The notes beneath the pieces are model-generated. The model searched no databases and was not told where the DNA came from. It saw only the letters and a program-made list of their open reading frames with translations. The position numbers were made by a program, and so were the translations under genes. From NCBI GenBank assembly GCA_003009815.1, contig PXPD01000003.1, positions 1-11,724 on the forward strand: DNA of 11,724 bases, read 5' to 3'. How positions within the stretch are numbered: the first letter of the stretch is position 1; each line of letters starts with the position of its first letter. Source of the stretch: Nanohaloarchaea archaeon SW_4_43_9 (GTDB lineage: Archaea; Nanohalarchaeota; Nanosalinia; Nanosalinales; Nanosalinaceae). This document shows, piece after piece, positions 1 through 6,136 of this stretch.

Positions 1-294
1 ATGAGGGTAAGGCAGGATTTTCATGTAGTACTCTTCTTCAGGGTCAAGAACCTTGCTGAGATGGGAGTTTGCTGCTATTCTTCCCGATTCCAGTGCTTCG
101 CTTCTAATAGCGCATCCTTCCTCTACCTGTAGAACTACGGAGCGTTCAAACTCCGTATTCCGAGCCCCCATATCGTACTGTGTAACTCTTGGAGCTGGTG
201 CTCCGCTAATATAGTTGTCTTTCCCTTTCTGAGACTTTCTTGTGTACGGCTGGTTCGGTTTCTCTCTATAGATGCTTGCAGGTCTATCTCCCAT
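1..294 (-). CDS. rpl10e: 50S ribosomal protein L10e (uL16 family), 5' part only
   Basis: This is the N-terminal 98 residues of archaeal ribosomal protein L10e, the archaeal/eukaryotic counterpart of bacterial L16, a large-subunit protein near the peptidyl-transferase and tRNA-binding region. Reading from the ATG at 294 gives MGDRPASIYR at the start, then PYTRKSQ (residues 16-22), NYISGAPAP (27-35) and YDMG (40-43), all typical of the family. The family is usually about 170 residues, so the C-terminal 40% lies beyond base 1 of the window. A TATA box at 331-338 and a 14-bp palindrome at 306-319 lie upstream, and it is divergent from the phosphoribosyltransferase gene. The sequence match is clear and no frame problem is seen in the visible part. 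Confidence 0.92.
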   Translation of the reverse strand, partial: MGDRPASIYREKPNQPYTRKSQKGKDNYISGAPAPRVTQYDMGARNTEFERSVVLQVEEGCAIRSEALESGRIAANSHLSKVLDPEEEYYMKILPYPH

Positions 295-305
295 TTCAAT
301 AACCT

Positions 306-338
306 CTTAACCGGTTAAGCGGAGTTAAGCTTTATATA
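306..338 (-). promoter_or_regulatory. Promoter of the L10e gene with a palindrome near the start site
   Basis: On the minus strand a TATA box, TATATAAA (331-338), lies about 41 bases upstream of the L10e ATG. This predicts transcription starting near 310 and a leader of roughly 15 bases. The perfect 14-bp palindrome CTTAACCGGTTAAG (306-319) covers the predicted start site, and a direct repeat GTTAAGC occurs at 314-320 and 324-330. Position suggests an operator or roadblock site, but no regulator is identified. The TATA call is by pattern only. Confidence 0.5.
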
Positions 339-429
339 GGGTTGGAGTTTTTCCCAAAGTTTTTCTTCTGCCAGTATGAAGAATCGTGAACAATCGGCAT
401 CACATGAACGAAGCCTTTCTACCCCAAAA

Positions 430-437
430 TTTTTAAG
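430..437 (+). promoter_or_regulatory. TATA box of the phosphoribosyltransferase gene
   Basis: TTTTTAAG is centred about 27 bases before the ATG at 460, the spacing expected when transcription begins at or next to the start codon (leaderless mRNA, common in haloarchaea). No Shine-Dalgarno motif precedes the ATG. The rest of 295-459 shows no gene: it is the divergent promoter region between this gene and L10e. Confidence 0.5.
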
Positions 438-459
438 TTACTACTACTAAATAACAACT

Positions 460-1185
460 ATGTCTTGGGGAGAAGTTCTTGATCGGTTGGGAGGCGGTAA
501 GAGAGCTCTCGGATTCACAGATTTGGGCGAAAGAGATTCGGAAGAAATAGAAGAAAGATATAAGGAGAGCGGCCCGAGAGTTAGGAAAAATATGTCAGTT
601 CAGTCCCTCCAAATTGCTGTTGATGGTTACTTGGAGGGAGAAGTCTCTGAGGAAGAGTATCTAGAGGTCAAGAACTCTACAATAGGAAATGTCACAAGCT
701 TTTATGCCGGAAATGACCTAGGAGAAATCAATACACCGACAACGGACAAAGAAACACGTGAATCAGGATTACCTGGCGACGACCCCGTTATCGAATCTTG
801 GGCTGAAGGACTAGATTACGATCCAGAGATGATTGAAAAAGTTGTACCTGTAGCAGCCGGCGGTCTTGAAGCAGGTATTGTCGCCGGAGAGCTTCTCGAC
901 GCCGAATTAAGTGTTGTAAGATATTCAACAAACGACCATGGGGATGAAACAGTTCAAGAAGTTGATGACGATTATAGTAGAGATAACGTACTGATAGTTG
1001 ACGATAATTCCTACACTGGAGAAACTCTTTCTGAAGTAGAAGAATATGTATCTGAGGAAGCCAGAAATACTTATGCAGAAGCTGTAGTCGAAGGAGAGAT
1101 CTTGGGACAAGCCAAAGCCATAATACCCCATTTAACTCACCGTAGTTGGCGACACCGACAGCCTGAAAACAATCCTCTGCTGTAA
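460..1185 (+). CDS. Type I phosphoribosyltransferase-like protein
   Basis: The C-terminal half carries the phosphoribosyltransferase fold. Residues 127-146 form the early beta-strand/loop segment (VVPVAAGGLEAGIVAGELL), and residues 177-190 are the PRPP-binding signature (VLIVDDNSYTGETL) with the two acidic residues followed by the SYTGET phosphate loop. Such enzymes transfer phosphoribose from PRPP to a base; a few act as regulators. The substrate cannot be told here. The N-terminal 120 residues are acidic, predicted helical and not recognised. The ATG at 460 is supported by a TATA box 27 bases upstream. The last 25 or so residues (HLTHRSWRHRQPENNPLL at the end) are neutral to basic and unlike the acidic remainder. 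Removing one base near 1091-1099 would instead end the protein at a TAA at 1121-1123 with RSWDKPKP, so a small frameshift at the 3' end is possible. The gene converges with the PLP operon, leaving a 73-bp gap. Confidence 0.7.
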   Translation: MSWGEVLDRLGGGKRALGFTDLGERDSEEIEERYKESGPRVRKNMSVQSLQIAVDGYLEGEVSEEEYLEVKNSTIGNVTSFYAGNDLGEINTPTTDKETRESGLPGDDPVIESWAEGLDYDPEMIEKVVPVAAGGLEAGIVAGELLDAELSVVRYSTNDHGDETVQEVDDDYSRDNVLIVDDNSYTGETLSEVEEYVSEEARNTYAEAVVEGEILGQAKAIIPHLTHRSWRHRQPENNPLL

Positions 1186-1258
1186 GGGATTCAACCATCC
1201 AAAATTTCAGGAAAAAACAGGTCGTCAGGGTCAGAAGACCATGCATCAGGTGAAGAGG

Positions 1259-2566
1259 TCAAAACATTTCGAGTTCTTTCCCTTCACTTCTCCATTCTTT
1301 GATTCCTTCTTTCAGGCTGTATGCTTCAAAGTTGTCTCTCTGAAGTAAGGCGACGAATTTCTTCGATTTCCTGCCTCCTGGGCAGACCAGCAGTATTTTC
1401 TTGTTCGGTGCGAAAGGTTTGCCTGTTTCTATCATTTCTTTTAGTTTCTCCTCAGGTATATTAATCGAGCTTGGTACATGTGCCATCTGGTAAGCAGGGT
1501 TGGAGCGTGAATCTACGATAACGGGGTTTTCTGTTTCTATCCATTCTTCTGCGTTCTCTACTGAAATTTCTGGGACTTGCTCAAGTTCTTCTTCCGTCAA
1601 TGTTTCTGTGCCTTCTCTCTCATCTCCTCCGAAGATTTCTGGTTTTCTTTCTTTGATGTATGAGCGGTAGTGTTCGAATCGGTCGCAGGCGAAGAATACC
1701 GCTGTTCGTTGTTCTTCCAGTTCCTGGTCGATTTCGGAAAGCTTTTGTTTCAGCGCGACGTAGTTTGCTCCTGTAGTTGGACCAGCTAATATACCACAGT
1801 TTCTGATTAGTGTTAGCATTCCTTCCAAGGCGTCTTTCGAGTCGATTACTGCTCTGTCGCTGTAGAGTTCTTTCTCGTAGAGGCCTACCTCCCACATCTC
1901 GTTTGCTGTTCTGATTCCTGGTATGAAGTCATCCTGTGAGGATACTATGCCTGTTACTTCGAGGTCCTGATTCTCCTCTTTGAGTTTCTGCGCTGTTCCT
2001 TTTGTGCTTCCTGTTGTTCCGAGTCCTCCGAAGAGGTAGTCGACTTTTCCGAGATCCTCAATTATTTCCTGTCCTGTCTGTTCCCTGTGGACCCGAGTGT
2101 TTTTCTCGTTGGTGTACTGTCCTGTGCGGAAGTAGTTATCGCCTTCTCTCGCCATTAACTGGTCGAGATGTGTAAGCGGGTCGTCAGGGTCGTTCGGGTC
2201 AGGACATTCACTCTTTCCAGGTAACTCCTCTATCTCTGTTCCCATCATGATGAGAATATCTTTGACCTCGTCGACCTTGATACGGTTAGTGATTGTCTTA
2301 AAATCAAGCCCGTTAGCTCCTGCAATTCCCTGAATTGCTTTAGCTGTGTTTCCGCTTGAGGACTCCAGAAGTGTCTGATCCGTTTCCTTAATTTCATCTA
2401 TGTCGTCTCTGATTAATTCCCAGGCTACACGGTCTTTGATCGAGCCGAAAGGGCTGTGATATTCCAATTTAACATATACATCTATGTTTTCGAGTTTTGT
2501 GACTTCTTTATCGAGTTTCAGCATCGGGGTATCGCCGATCAGCTCCGTTATTGAATCGTATTTCAC
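1259..2566 (-). CDS. SbnA/cysteine synthase-like PLP enzyme fused to a C-terminal rhodanese domain
   Basis: Residues 1-310 are a fold-type II PLP enzyme of the cysteine synthase family. Visible motifs are GDTPML (11-16), GSIKDR with the Schiff-base lysine K44, the substrate loop SSSGNT (69-74), the PLP-phosphate loop GGLGTTGS (180-187) and AGPTTGA (261-267). The mid region (PDPNDPDDP at 122-130, TGQYTNEKNTRVH at 148-160) resembles SbnA, which condenses O-phosphoserine with glutamate, more than plain CysK; cysteine synthesis from O-phosphoserine is the main alternative. Residues 330-435 are a rhodanese domain with active-site cysteine C395 in the CPGGRKS loop, so a persulfide carrier role is possible. 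The start is a GTG at 2566 whose GTGA overlaps the upstream gene's stop by 4 bases, implying translational coupling. It is the last gene of a three-gene operon. The fusion is uncommon; no frame defects are seen. Confidence 0.82.
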   Translation of the reverse strand: MKYDSITELIGDTPMLKLDKEVTKLENIDVYVKLEYHSPFGSIKDRVAWELIRDDIDEIKETDQTLLESSSGNTAKAIQGIAGANGLDFKTITNRIKVDEVKDILIMMGTEIEELPGKSECPDPNDPDDPLTHLDQLMAREGDNYFRTGQYTNEKNTRVHREQTGQEIIEDLGKVDYLFGGLGTTGSTKGTAQKLKEENQDLEVTGIVSSQDDFIPGIRTANEMWEVGLYEKELYSDRAVIDSKDALEGMLTLIRNCGILAGPTTGANYVALKQKLSEIDQELEEQRTAVFFACDRFEHYRSYIKERKPEIFGGDEREGTETLTEEELEQVPEISVENAEEWIETENPVIVDSRSNPAYQMAHVPSSINIPEEKLKEMIETGKPFAPNKKILLVCPGGRKSKKFVALLQRDNFEAYSLKEGIKEWRSEGKELEMF

Positions 2567-3978
2567 GTTTCTTCACCCGTGTAGAGTTCGTCTTTTTTCC
2601 AGTTGTTATCACCATAAACGGCTATTTTGTCCGCTTTATCGTGCTGAATGGTTCTGGACTCTCCAAAGTCCATATGGTATGCTGCGGTGTTCACGAAAAC
2701 TATCAGGTCGCCTTCTTCTGGTTTCTTATCGAGGAAGGTCTTGTGCTTGTAGATGAAGTCAGATTCCAGACAGAGGTTGCCAACAAAATATACTCCGTCT
2801 TCAAGGTCTTTCCTGTCTTCGTCTCTGTGGATGATGTATGGGTCTACCATCAGTTCCCAGTTCTGCGGGTTGATATTTGACTTGTTCATATCGAGTCCGA
2901 CCAGTTTTTCACCTTCAGCATCTTCTTTCACAAAGTTTACTCTGCCGACTGTTATGCCTGCTAAGTCGAGTAAAGCTCTACCTGGCTCGATGTAAAGCTC
3001 TATCATATAATCCCTAAGAAGGTCTCTAAACGTTCTCTCATAGCCTGGTATTTCTCTGGAAAGCAGTTTGCAGAGGTAGTCATCTTTCGCTGTTTCATTG
3101 TAGTAGCTGTATAAATCCACCGAGCCTTTCACGCTCTGGTTTTCGGAACGCAGTCCGAAACTGTGGCTGTTCCAAGTTATTCCTTCTCTCTTACCTGCTA
3201 CAGATTCCTGAATCGCTTCAAGATATTTGCTCCATTCCTCTCCGCTCTCTAGATAGTTTACCTTCATTCCACCTCCGATATCCATTATCTGCGTTTGGTA
3301 TCCTGCCGAGTGAAACTCTTTCACAAGGTCGAAGATGTTCTGAAGAGCAATAGCCTTCTTCCGCATATTCGCAGTGTTTAGGTGAAATGCAAAGCCCTGG
3401 AAGTTTACTGAATCGTATTCATCCAGTTTTTGAATTATCTCTTTTTTCTTATCTACAGGTATTCCGAACCGAGAGTGTTTCTGTATAGCTTTTCTGTCTC
3501 TCGGAACAAAATTGTTCAACCTAATCAAGACATCAGTTTCTGTTTCAAACTGTTGGCTGTACTCTTCGACTTTCTTGAGTTCTTCAAAGCTGTCAATATG
3601 CAGTGTGCATTTTTGGCGAACTGCCAAACGGAGAAACTCTCTATTTTTCGGACCTGTTGCAAGTATTTCTTCCCCTTTGAAACCTTTCGATAATGCGTTT
3701 TTGAGTTCGTTTTCCGATGCTACATCTATCCCGATATTTTCTTTTCTGCCTTGAGCGATCAGTGATTCAGATTTGTTGGCTTTGTGTGCGAAAAAGATTT
3801 TGCCCTCAATTCCATGTTGATCAAAGACATCTCTGAATGCCTGAATATTTTTTGAGAAGTTTTCTGGCAGCATTATGTTTAGCGGAGAGCCGAAGCCATC
3901 TGCCAGTTCTCTCAGTGTTTCTTCATCTTCAATAAGTTTGTCTACTACTTCGTTGGTTTTTGGAGTTAGTTTCAGCAT
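2563..3978 (-). CDS. Y4yA-family PLP-dependent (DAP/ornithine decarboxylase-like) enzyme
   Basis: This is a fold-type III PLP enzyme related to diaminopimelate decarboxylase LysA and to SbnH. The PLP lysine is K66 in FAHKANK (63-69). Other motifs are ATGPKN (107-112), FHLNT (198-202), IGGG (234-237), EPGR (331-334), the catalytic cysteine C403 in GNLCLESD (400-407), and AAYHMDF with Y434 (432-438). The 471-residue length and the insertion at about 265-330 (WNSHSFGLRS... then RDLLRDYM before EPGR) match, from memory, the Y4yA family rather than LysA, which is about 420 residues. The expected reaction is decarboxylation of an amino acid or amino-acid conjugate; the true substrate is unknown. 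It starts at the ATG overlapping the ATPase stop (TAATG) and overlaps the next gene by 4 bases, so all three are probably co-translated. Confidence 0.8.
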   Translation of the reverse strand: MLKLTPKTNEVVDKLIEDEETLRELADGFGSPLNIMLPENFSKNIQAFRDVFDQHGIEGKIFFAHKANKSESLIAQGRKENIGIDVASENELKNALSKGFKGEEILATGPKNREFLRLAVRQKCTLHIDSFEELKKVEEYSQQFETETDVLIRLNNFVPRDRKAIQKHSRFGIPVDKKKEIIQKLDEYDSVNFQGFAFHLNTANMRKKAIALQNIFDLVKEFHSAGYQTQIMDIGGGMKVNYLESGEEWSKYLEAIQESVAGKREGITWNSHSFGLRSENQSVKGSVDLYSYYNETAKDDYLCKLLSREIPGYERTFRDLLRDYMIELYIEPGRALLDLAGITVGRVNFVKEDAEGEKLVGLDMNKSNINPQNWELMVDPYIIHRDEDRKDLEDGVYFVGNLCLESDFIYKHKTFLDKKPEEGDLIVFVNTAAYHMDFGESRTIQHDKADKIAVYGDNNWKKDELYTGEET

Positions 3979-4931
3979 TACACTTCGCTCCAGGAGAACC
4001 CTTCGTCTATCTGGGTTTTGACATCTCCGCAGGCATCCTTAATATGCTGTTTTTCAGAGACCTTGAGGTGGATTTCTTTTAGTTTCTCAAGTCTTTCATC
4101 AGGCTCTACTTTACGGTTTTCTGTAGTTTCCGCAATCTTCTGGAAGACTTGTTTTTCATCGGAGTTCAGAAGCTCCAAGCCTACCGGATTGTTCTGTTGT
4201 CTTGCCATCTTGATTTCAGATTTTCTCGGCAGATAACCGATTATCTCCGAGTCGATGTTTTCTTCCAGGTATTCTCTGTCGTGCTTGCAGTCCACTTTGT
4301 TTCCGACTACAGCTATATTCTCGAAAACTCCGGCTTCCTGTGAAAGCTCTTTATACTGTTCATAGACTTTGATTCCCTCAGGTGTTGGCTCAACTACAAG
4401 TACTATCAAATCGAACTGTGCGTGGAGAGTATTAGCAAATGCGTCAGTCCCTGCCACCATATCAGATACGAGCCATTCATCTTCCTTCAATTTCAGGTGT
4501 GAGAGAATGTTTTCGAATGAGGTCAGTGAGGTGTGGTAGCAGCTTGCTCCGATTCCTTCTTTCTCGTATGTTCCGACGTGCATAAACCAGTTGTCGCCGT
4601 ATTCAGTCGCTAAATCATCGAGAATTTTATTTTTTCGATCCAGTTTGACAAAGTTTGAACCTGTTCCCGGCGGAGTGCTTTTCACGACATTTGCCTCGTC
4701 TTCTATCCGAGGGTTATCGCCTTTCACATACTCTCTGACTTTTTTCGAGTTCTCCTTTTTTGATACTGCAAGCTCTTCTTTGAACTCTGCATCTATCAGT
4801 TCTGCAAGATGTTGGTTGATATCGGCATCTACTGCCAGGAACTGTTTTTCCTGCTTCTTGAGGTAGTTTATGAATAGTGCGGTGAGAGTGGATTTTCCGC
4901 TTCCGCCTTTTCCTACAAATGCTGTTCTCAC
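3978..4931 (-). CDS. CooC/MinD-type P-loop ATPase
   Basis: This is a SIMIBI-class ATPase with a deviant Walker A motif, GKGGSGKST, just after the start; a switch region VDADINQHL about 20 residues later; and a Walker B-like segment LVSDMVAGTDAF. The order and spacing fit CooC, the ATPase that helps insert nickel into carbon monoxide dehydrogenase, and related MinD/ParA proteins. The CxC metal motif of classical CooC is not evident; the nearest is a single cysteine in GASCYHTS. I chose the GTG at 4931 because it gives MRTAFVGKGG..., the usual family start, and has GGTGG just upstream. A TTG at 4955 would add 8 residues. It is the first gene of the operon, overlapping the Y4yA-like gene by one base. 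Its partner protein is unknown. It could energise assembly or metal loading for the two PLP enzymes' product, but that is inference. Confidence 0.75.
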   Translation of the reverse strand: MRTAFVGKGGSGKSTLTALFINYLKKQEKQFLAVDADINQHLAELIDAEFKEELAVSKKENSKKVREYVKGDNPRIEDEANVVKSTPPGTGSNFVKLDRKNKILDDLATEYGDNWFMHVGTYEKEGIGASCYHTSLTSFENILSHLKLKEDEWLVSDMVAGTDAFANTLHAQFDLIVLVVEPTPEGIKVYEQYKELSQEAGVFENIAVVGNKVDCKHDREYLEENIDSEIIGYLPRKSEIKMARQQNNPVGLELLNSDEKQVFQKIAETTENRKVEPDERLEKLKEIHLKVSEKQHIKDACGDVKTQIDEGFSWSEV

Positions 4932-4985
4932 GCTACCACCCCTGTTTTTGTACAAGTTGCTTGCTCTGCTCCTAGCCCTCCTGTC

Positions 4986-4991
4986 AATATA
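4986..4991 (-). promoter_or_regulatory. TATA box of the PLP operon
   Basis: On the minus strand CTATATTG lies about 57 bases before the GTG at 4931, giving a predicted start near 4963 and a leader of about 30 bases. A purine-rich GGAGGG (complement of 4976-4981) lies just downstream of the TATA box, upstream of the predicted transcript start, so it is probably not a ribosome site. The call rests on pattern and position only. Confidence 0.4.
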
Positions 4992-5044
4992 GTTGTATCA
5001 ACAGATTTGTTTTGGGTTCTCCCTATCATGTTTTTGTTAAAGAA

Positions 5045-5098
5045 TCTTAAGTTTTTTAATAATATAAGTTAAGACAGAAGTATAGTCTTAATATAAAT
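5045..5098 (+). promoter_or_regulatory. Candidate operator (inverted repeats) overlapping the promoter of the SerK-like gene
   Basis: A perfect 7-bp inverted repeat, TTAAGAC (5069-5075) and GTCTTAA (5085-5091) separated by 9 bases, has its right arm overlapping a TATA-like TTAATATAAAT (5088-5098). A third half-site, TCTTAA, lies at 5045-5050. The arms are about 16 bases apart centre to centre, compatible with a dimeric repressor. It lies between the divergent PLP operon and the SerK-like gene, so it could regulate both. The regulator is not identified; the NikR-type gene at 5548 and an unlinked factor are both possible. Confidence 0.45.
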
Positions 5099-5149
5099 CT
5101 GAAATAGAGAACTATCAACACCACCATCGACTCTACGAGGCAGAACAAA

Positions 5150-5521
5150 ATGCAAGATAAAAAACAAATACAGAACATAGAAATCAGAAAACTCAATCCA
5201 CACGAGCAAGTAATTGAAGAAAACCTGAAGAAAGTTCTAACCTCTCTTAAAGTCGAAAAAAGACTGAAGGAACCTATAATAGTCGATAAAAAGACTAGAG
5301 TAATCCTTGACGGACATCACAGGGCAAAGGCATTCGCTTTGCTTGGACTAAAGCAGATTCCATGCAAACTTGTCAACTACAATTCAGATGAAATAACGGT
5401 TGAACCACACCAGAATGGAGAGATAACCAAGGAAGAGGTCATTGAGAAAGGCCTCAGTAATGAGCTTTTCCCGCCGAAGACATCAAAACACAAGATAGGC
5501 CGGGAAATTAACAATTCTTAA
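5150..5521 (+). CDS. SerK/SbnI-like ParB-fold protein, putative free-serine kinase
   Basis: This 123-residue protein has the ParB/sulfiredoxin-like fold. NPHEQ (residues 16-20) and LDGHHR (53-58) match the two catalytic segments of Thermococcus SerK, whose essential residues are, from memory, E30 in KPHEQ and D69 in VDGHHR. The C-terminal ELFPPKTSKH (105-114) matches the SerK/SbnI tail (YSPKTTRH). SerK and SbnI phosphorylate free L-serine to O-phosphoserine using ADP or ATP. This protein is about half their length, lacking the central 100 residues or so between the core and the tail, so activity is uncertain. It has no helix-turn-helix, which argues against a partition ParB. It sits divergently beside an SbnA-like enzyme that would use O-phosphoserine. 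GAGG about 9 bases before the ATG may serve as a ribosome site. Confidence 0.68.
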   Translation: MQDKKQIQNIEIRKLNPHEQVIEENLKKVLTSLKVEKRLKEPIIVDKKTRVILDGHHRAKAFALLGLKQIPCKLVNYNSDEITVEPHQNGEITKEEVIEKGLSNELFPPKTSKHKIGREINNS

Positions 5522-5525
5522 TAAA
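5518..5525 (+). promoter_or_regulatory. TATA box of the NikR-type gene
   Basis: TTAATAAA is centred about 26 bases before the ATG at 5548, predicting a leaderless transcript. It overlaps the stop codon of the SerK-like gene, so the regulator probably has its own promoter as well as possible read-through. Confidence 0.45.
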
Positions 5526-5547
5526 TTTCGAATCTCCTTGTAACAAT

Positions 5548-5870
5548 ATGAGCGTTGTAAGTGTATCACTGAACGACAAACTGCTTGAAGATATCGACGA
5601 CTTTATGGACGAACAAGGTTTCTCAGGTAGAAGTGAAGTTATGAGAACAGCAGTCAGAGCATTACTCAGAGACCGAAAAGAAATATCAGATCTTGAGGGA
5701 ATAGTAGATGCTGTAGTAATTGTAACTCATGAGGACGAAGATTCAGGAGAGATTGACGATATACAGCACGACTACCAGTGCTGCACGGAGAAGCAGAAAA
5801 AGTCAAACAGCTATACAACAAATTGCAGGCATCGAGCAAGGTTGAACAAGCGAAGATCATAGTGCCTTGA
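5548..5870 (+). pseudogene. NikR-type ribbon-helix-helix regulator with its metal-binding core deleted
   Basis: Residues 1-77 are the first part of a NikR-family repressor: a ribbon-helix-helix DNA-binding domain (VVSVSLNDKLLEDIDDFMDE, then SGRSEVMRTAVRALL at 26-40) followed by the start of the ACT-like metal domain (IVDAVVIVTHED). After HDYQ at 74-77 the frame changes. The correct C-terminal end is found in another frame from GTG at 5778: VLHGEAEKVKQLYNKLQ and onward to KIIVP, with a TGA at 5868-5870. Compared with NikR, about 20 residues between these pieces are missing, including the segment holding the His-x-His and Cys nickel ligands. As written, the reading frame instead runs on to 5862 with a 27-residue foreign tail (104 residues in all). 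The DNA-binding domain could still fold and bind DNA without metal control, so it may be a pseudogene or a shortened regulator. Confidence 0.75.
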
Positions 5871-6119
5871 ATTATCCTGTCATCCGCCGCTGCATGGAGT
5901 TTACTTTATTCTGACTTTCTGAATAACCTTCTCGAAATAGTTCTTCGCTACTTTGAAATACGAGAAGTTTCAGCGGACAAAGCTTACACTAATAGGTTCA
6001 CACACTCAGAGTTCAACCAGAATTCCAGAATTGTGCGGATGAAATACTCGCACAGGAATAGGCCCAATATTTGCAGAGCCGAAACTACCTTCCAATTTAT
6101 ATTATTTACTGATCAATAA
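5871..6119 (+). pseudogene. Putative transposase relic (C-terminal fragment)
   Basis: This stretch is open in one frame right after the NikR tail, without a start codon. It contains RYFEIREVSADKAY (encoded around 5946-5987), which resembles the segment before a catalytic acidic residue in DDE transposases of haloarchaeal insertion sequences (the pattern EVSADKAY). The continuation, with SHRNRP and AETTF, is weakly similar in style to the YHKRSNVE/ETTF region, but I cannot align it with confidence and further shifts are likely. No terminal inverted repeats or target duplication were found. It could be an unrelated non-coding stretch. Confidence 0.4.
6096..6104 (+). promoter_or_regulatory. TATA box of the small zinc-binding ORF
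   Basis: TTTATATTA lies about 37 bases before the GTG at 6137, predicting a transcript start near 6125 and a short leader of about 12 bases. It is inside the end of the putative transposase relic. Confidence 0.4.
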
Positions 6120-6136
6120 CAACATAGTGGTGTGTG

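Noticed and set aside
788..1246. 152-residue open frame on the minus strand opposite the phosphoribosyltransferase
   Set aside because: Composition is rich in Leu, Arg and Gln with no recognisable motif; it mirrors the codons of the real acidic gene on the other strand.
2484..2880. Plus-strand open frames of 90-109 residues opposite the PLP genes
   Set aside because: They are rich in Phe, Ser, Cys and Val, have no motif or promoter, and lie wholly within well-supported minus-strand genes.
5150..5862. Toxin-antitoxin pair (short ORF plus RHH protein)
   Set aside because: The upstream protein matches the SerK family rather than a toxin, and the RHH protein has its own promoter and a NikR C-terminus.
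3978..5870. ParA-ParB-CopG plasmid partition cassette (P-loop ATPase, ParB-fold protein, RHH protein side by side)
   Set aside because: The ATPase is translationally coupled to PLP enzymes, the ParB-fold protein has SerK motifs and no helix-turn-helix, and the RHH protein carries NikR domain remnants. No centromere-like iterons are seen.
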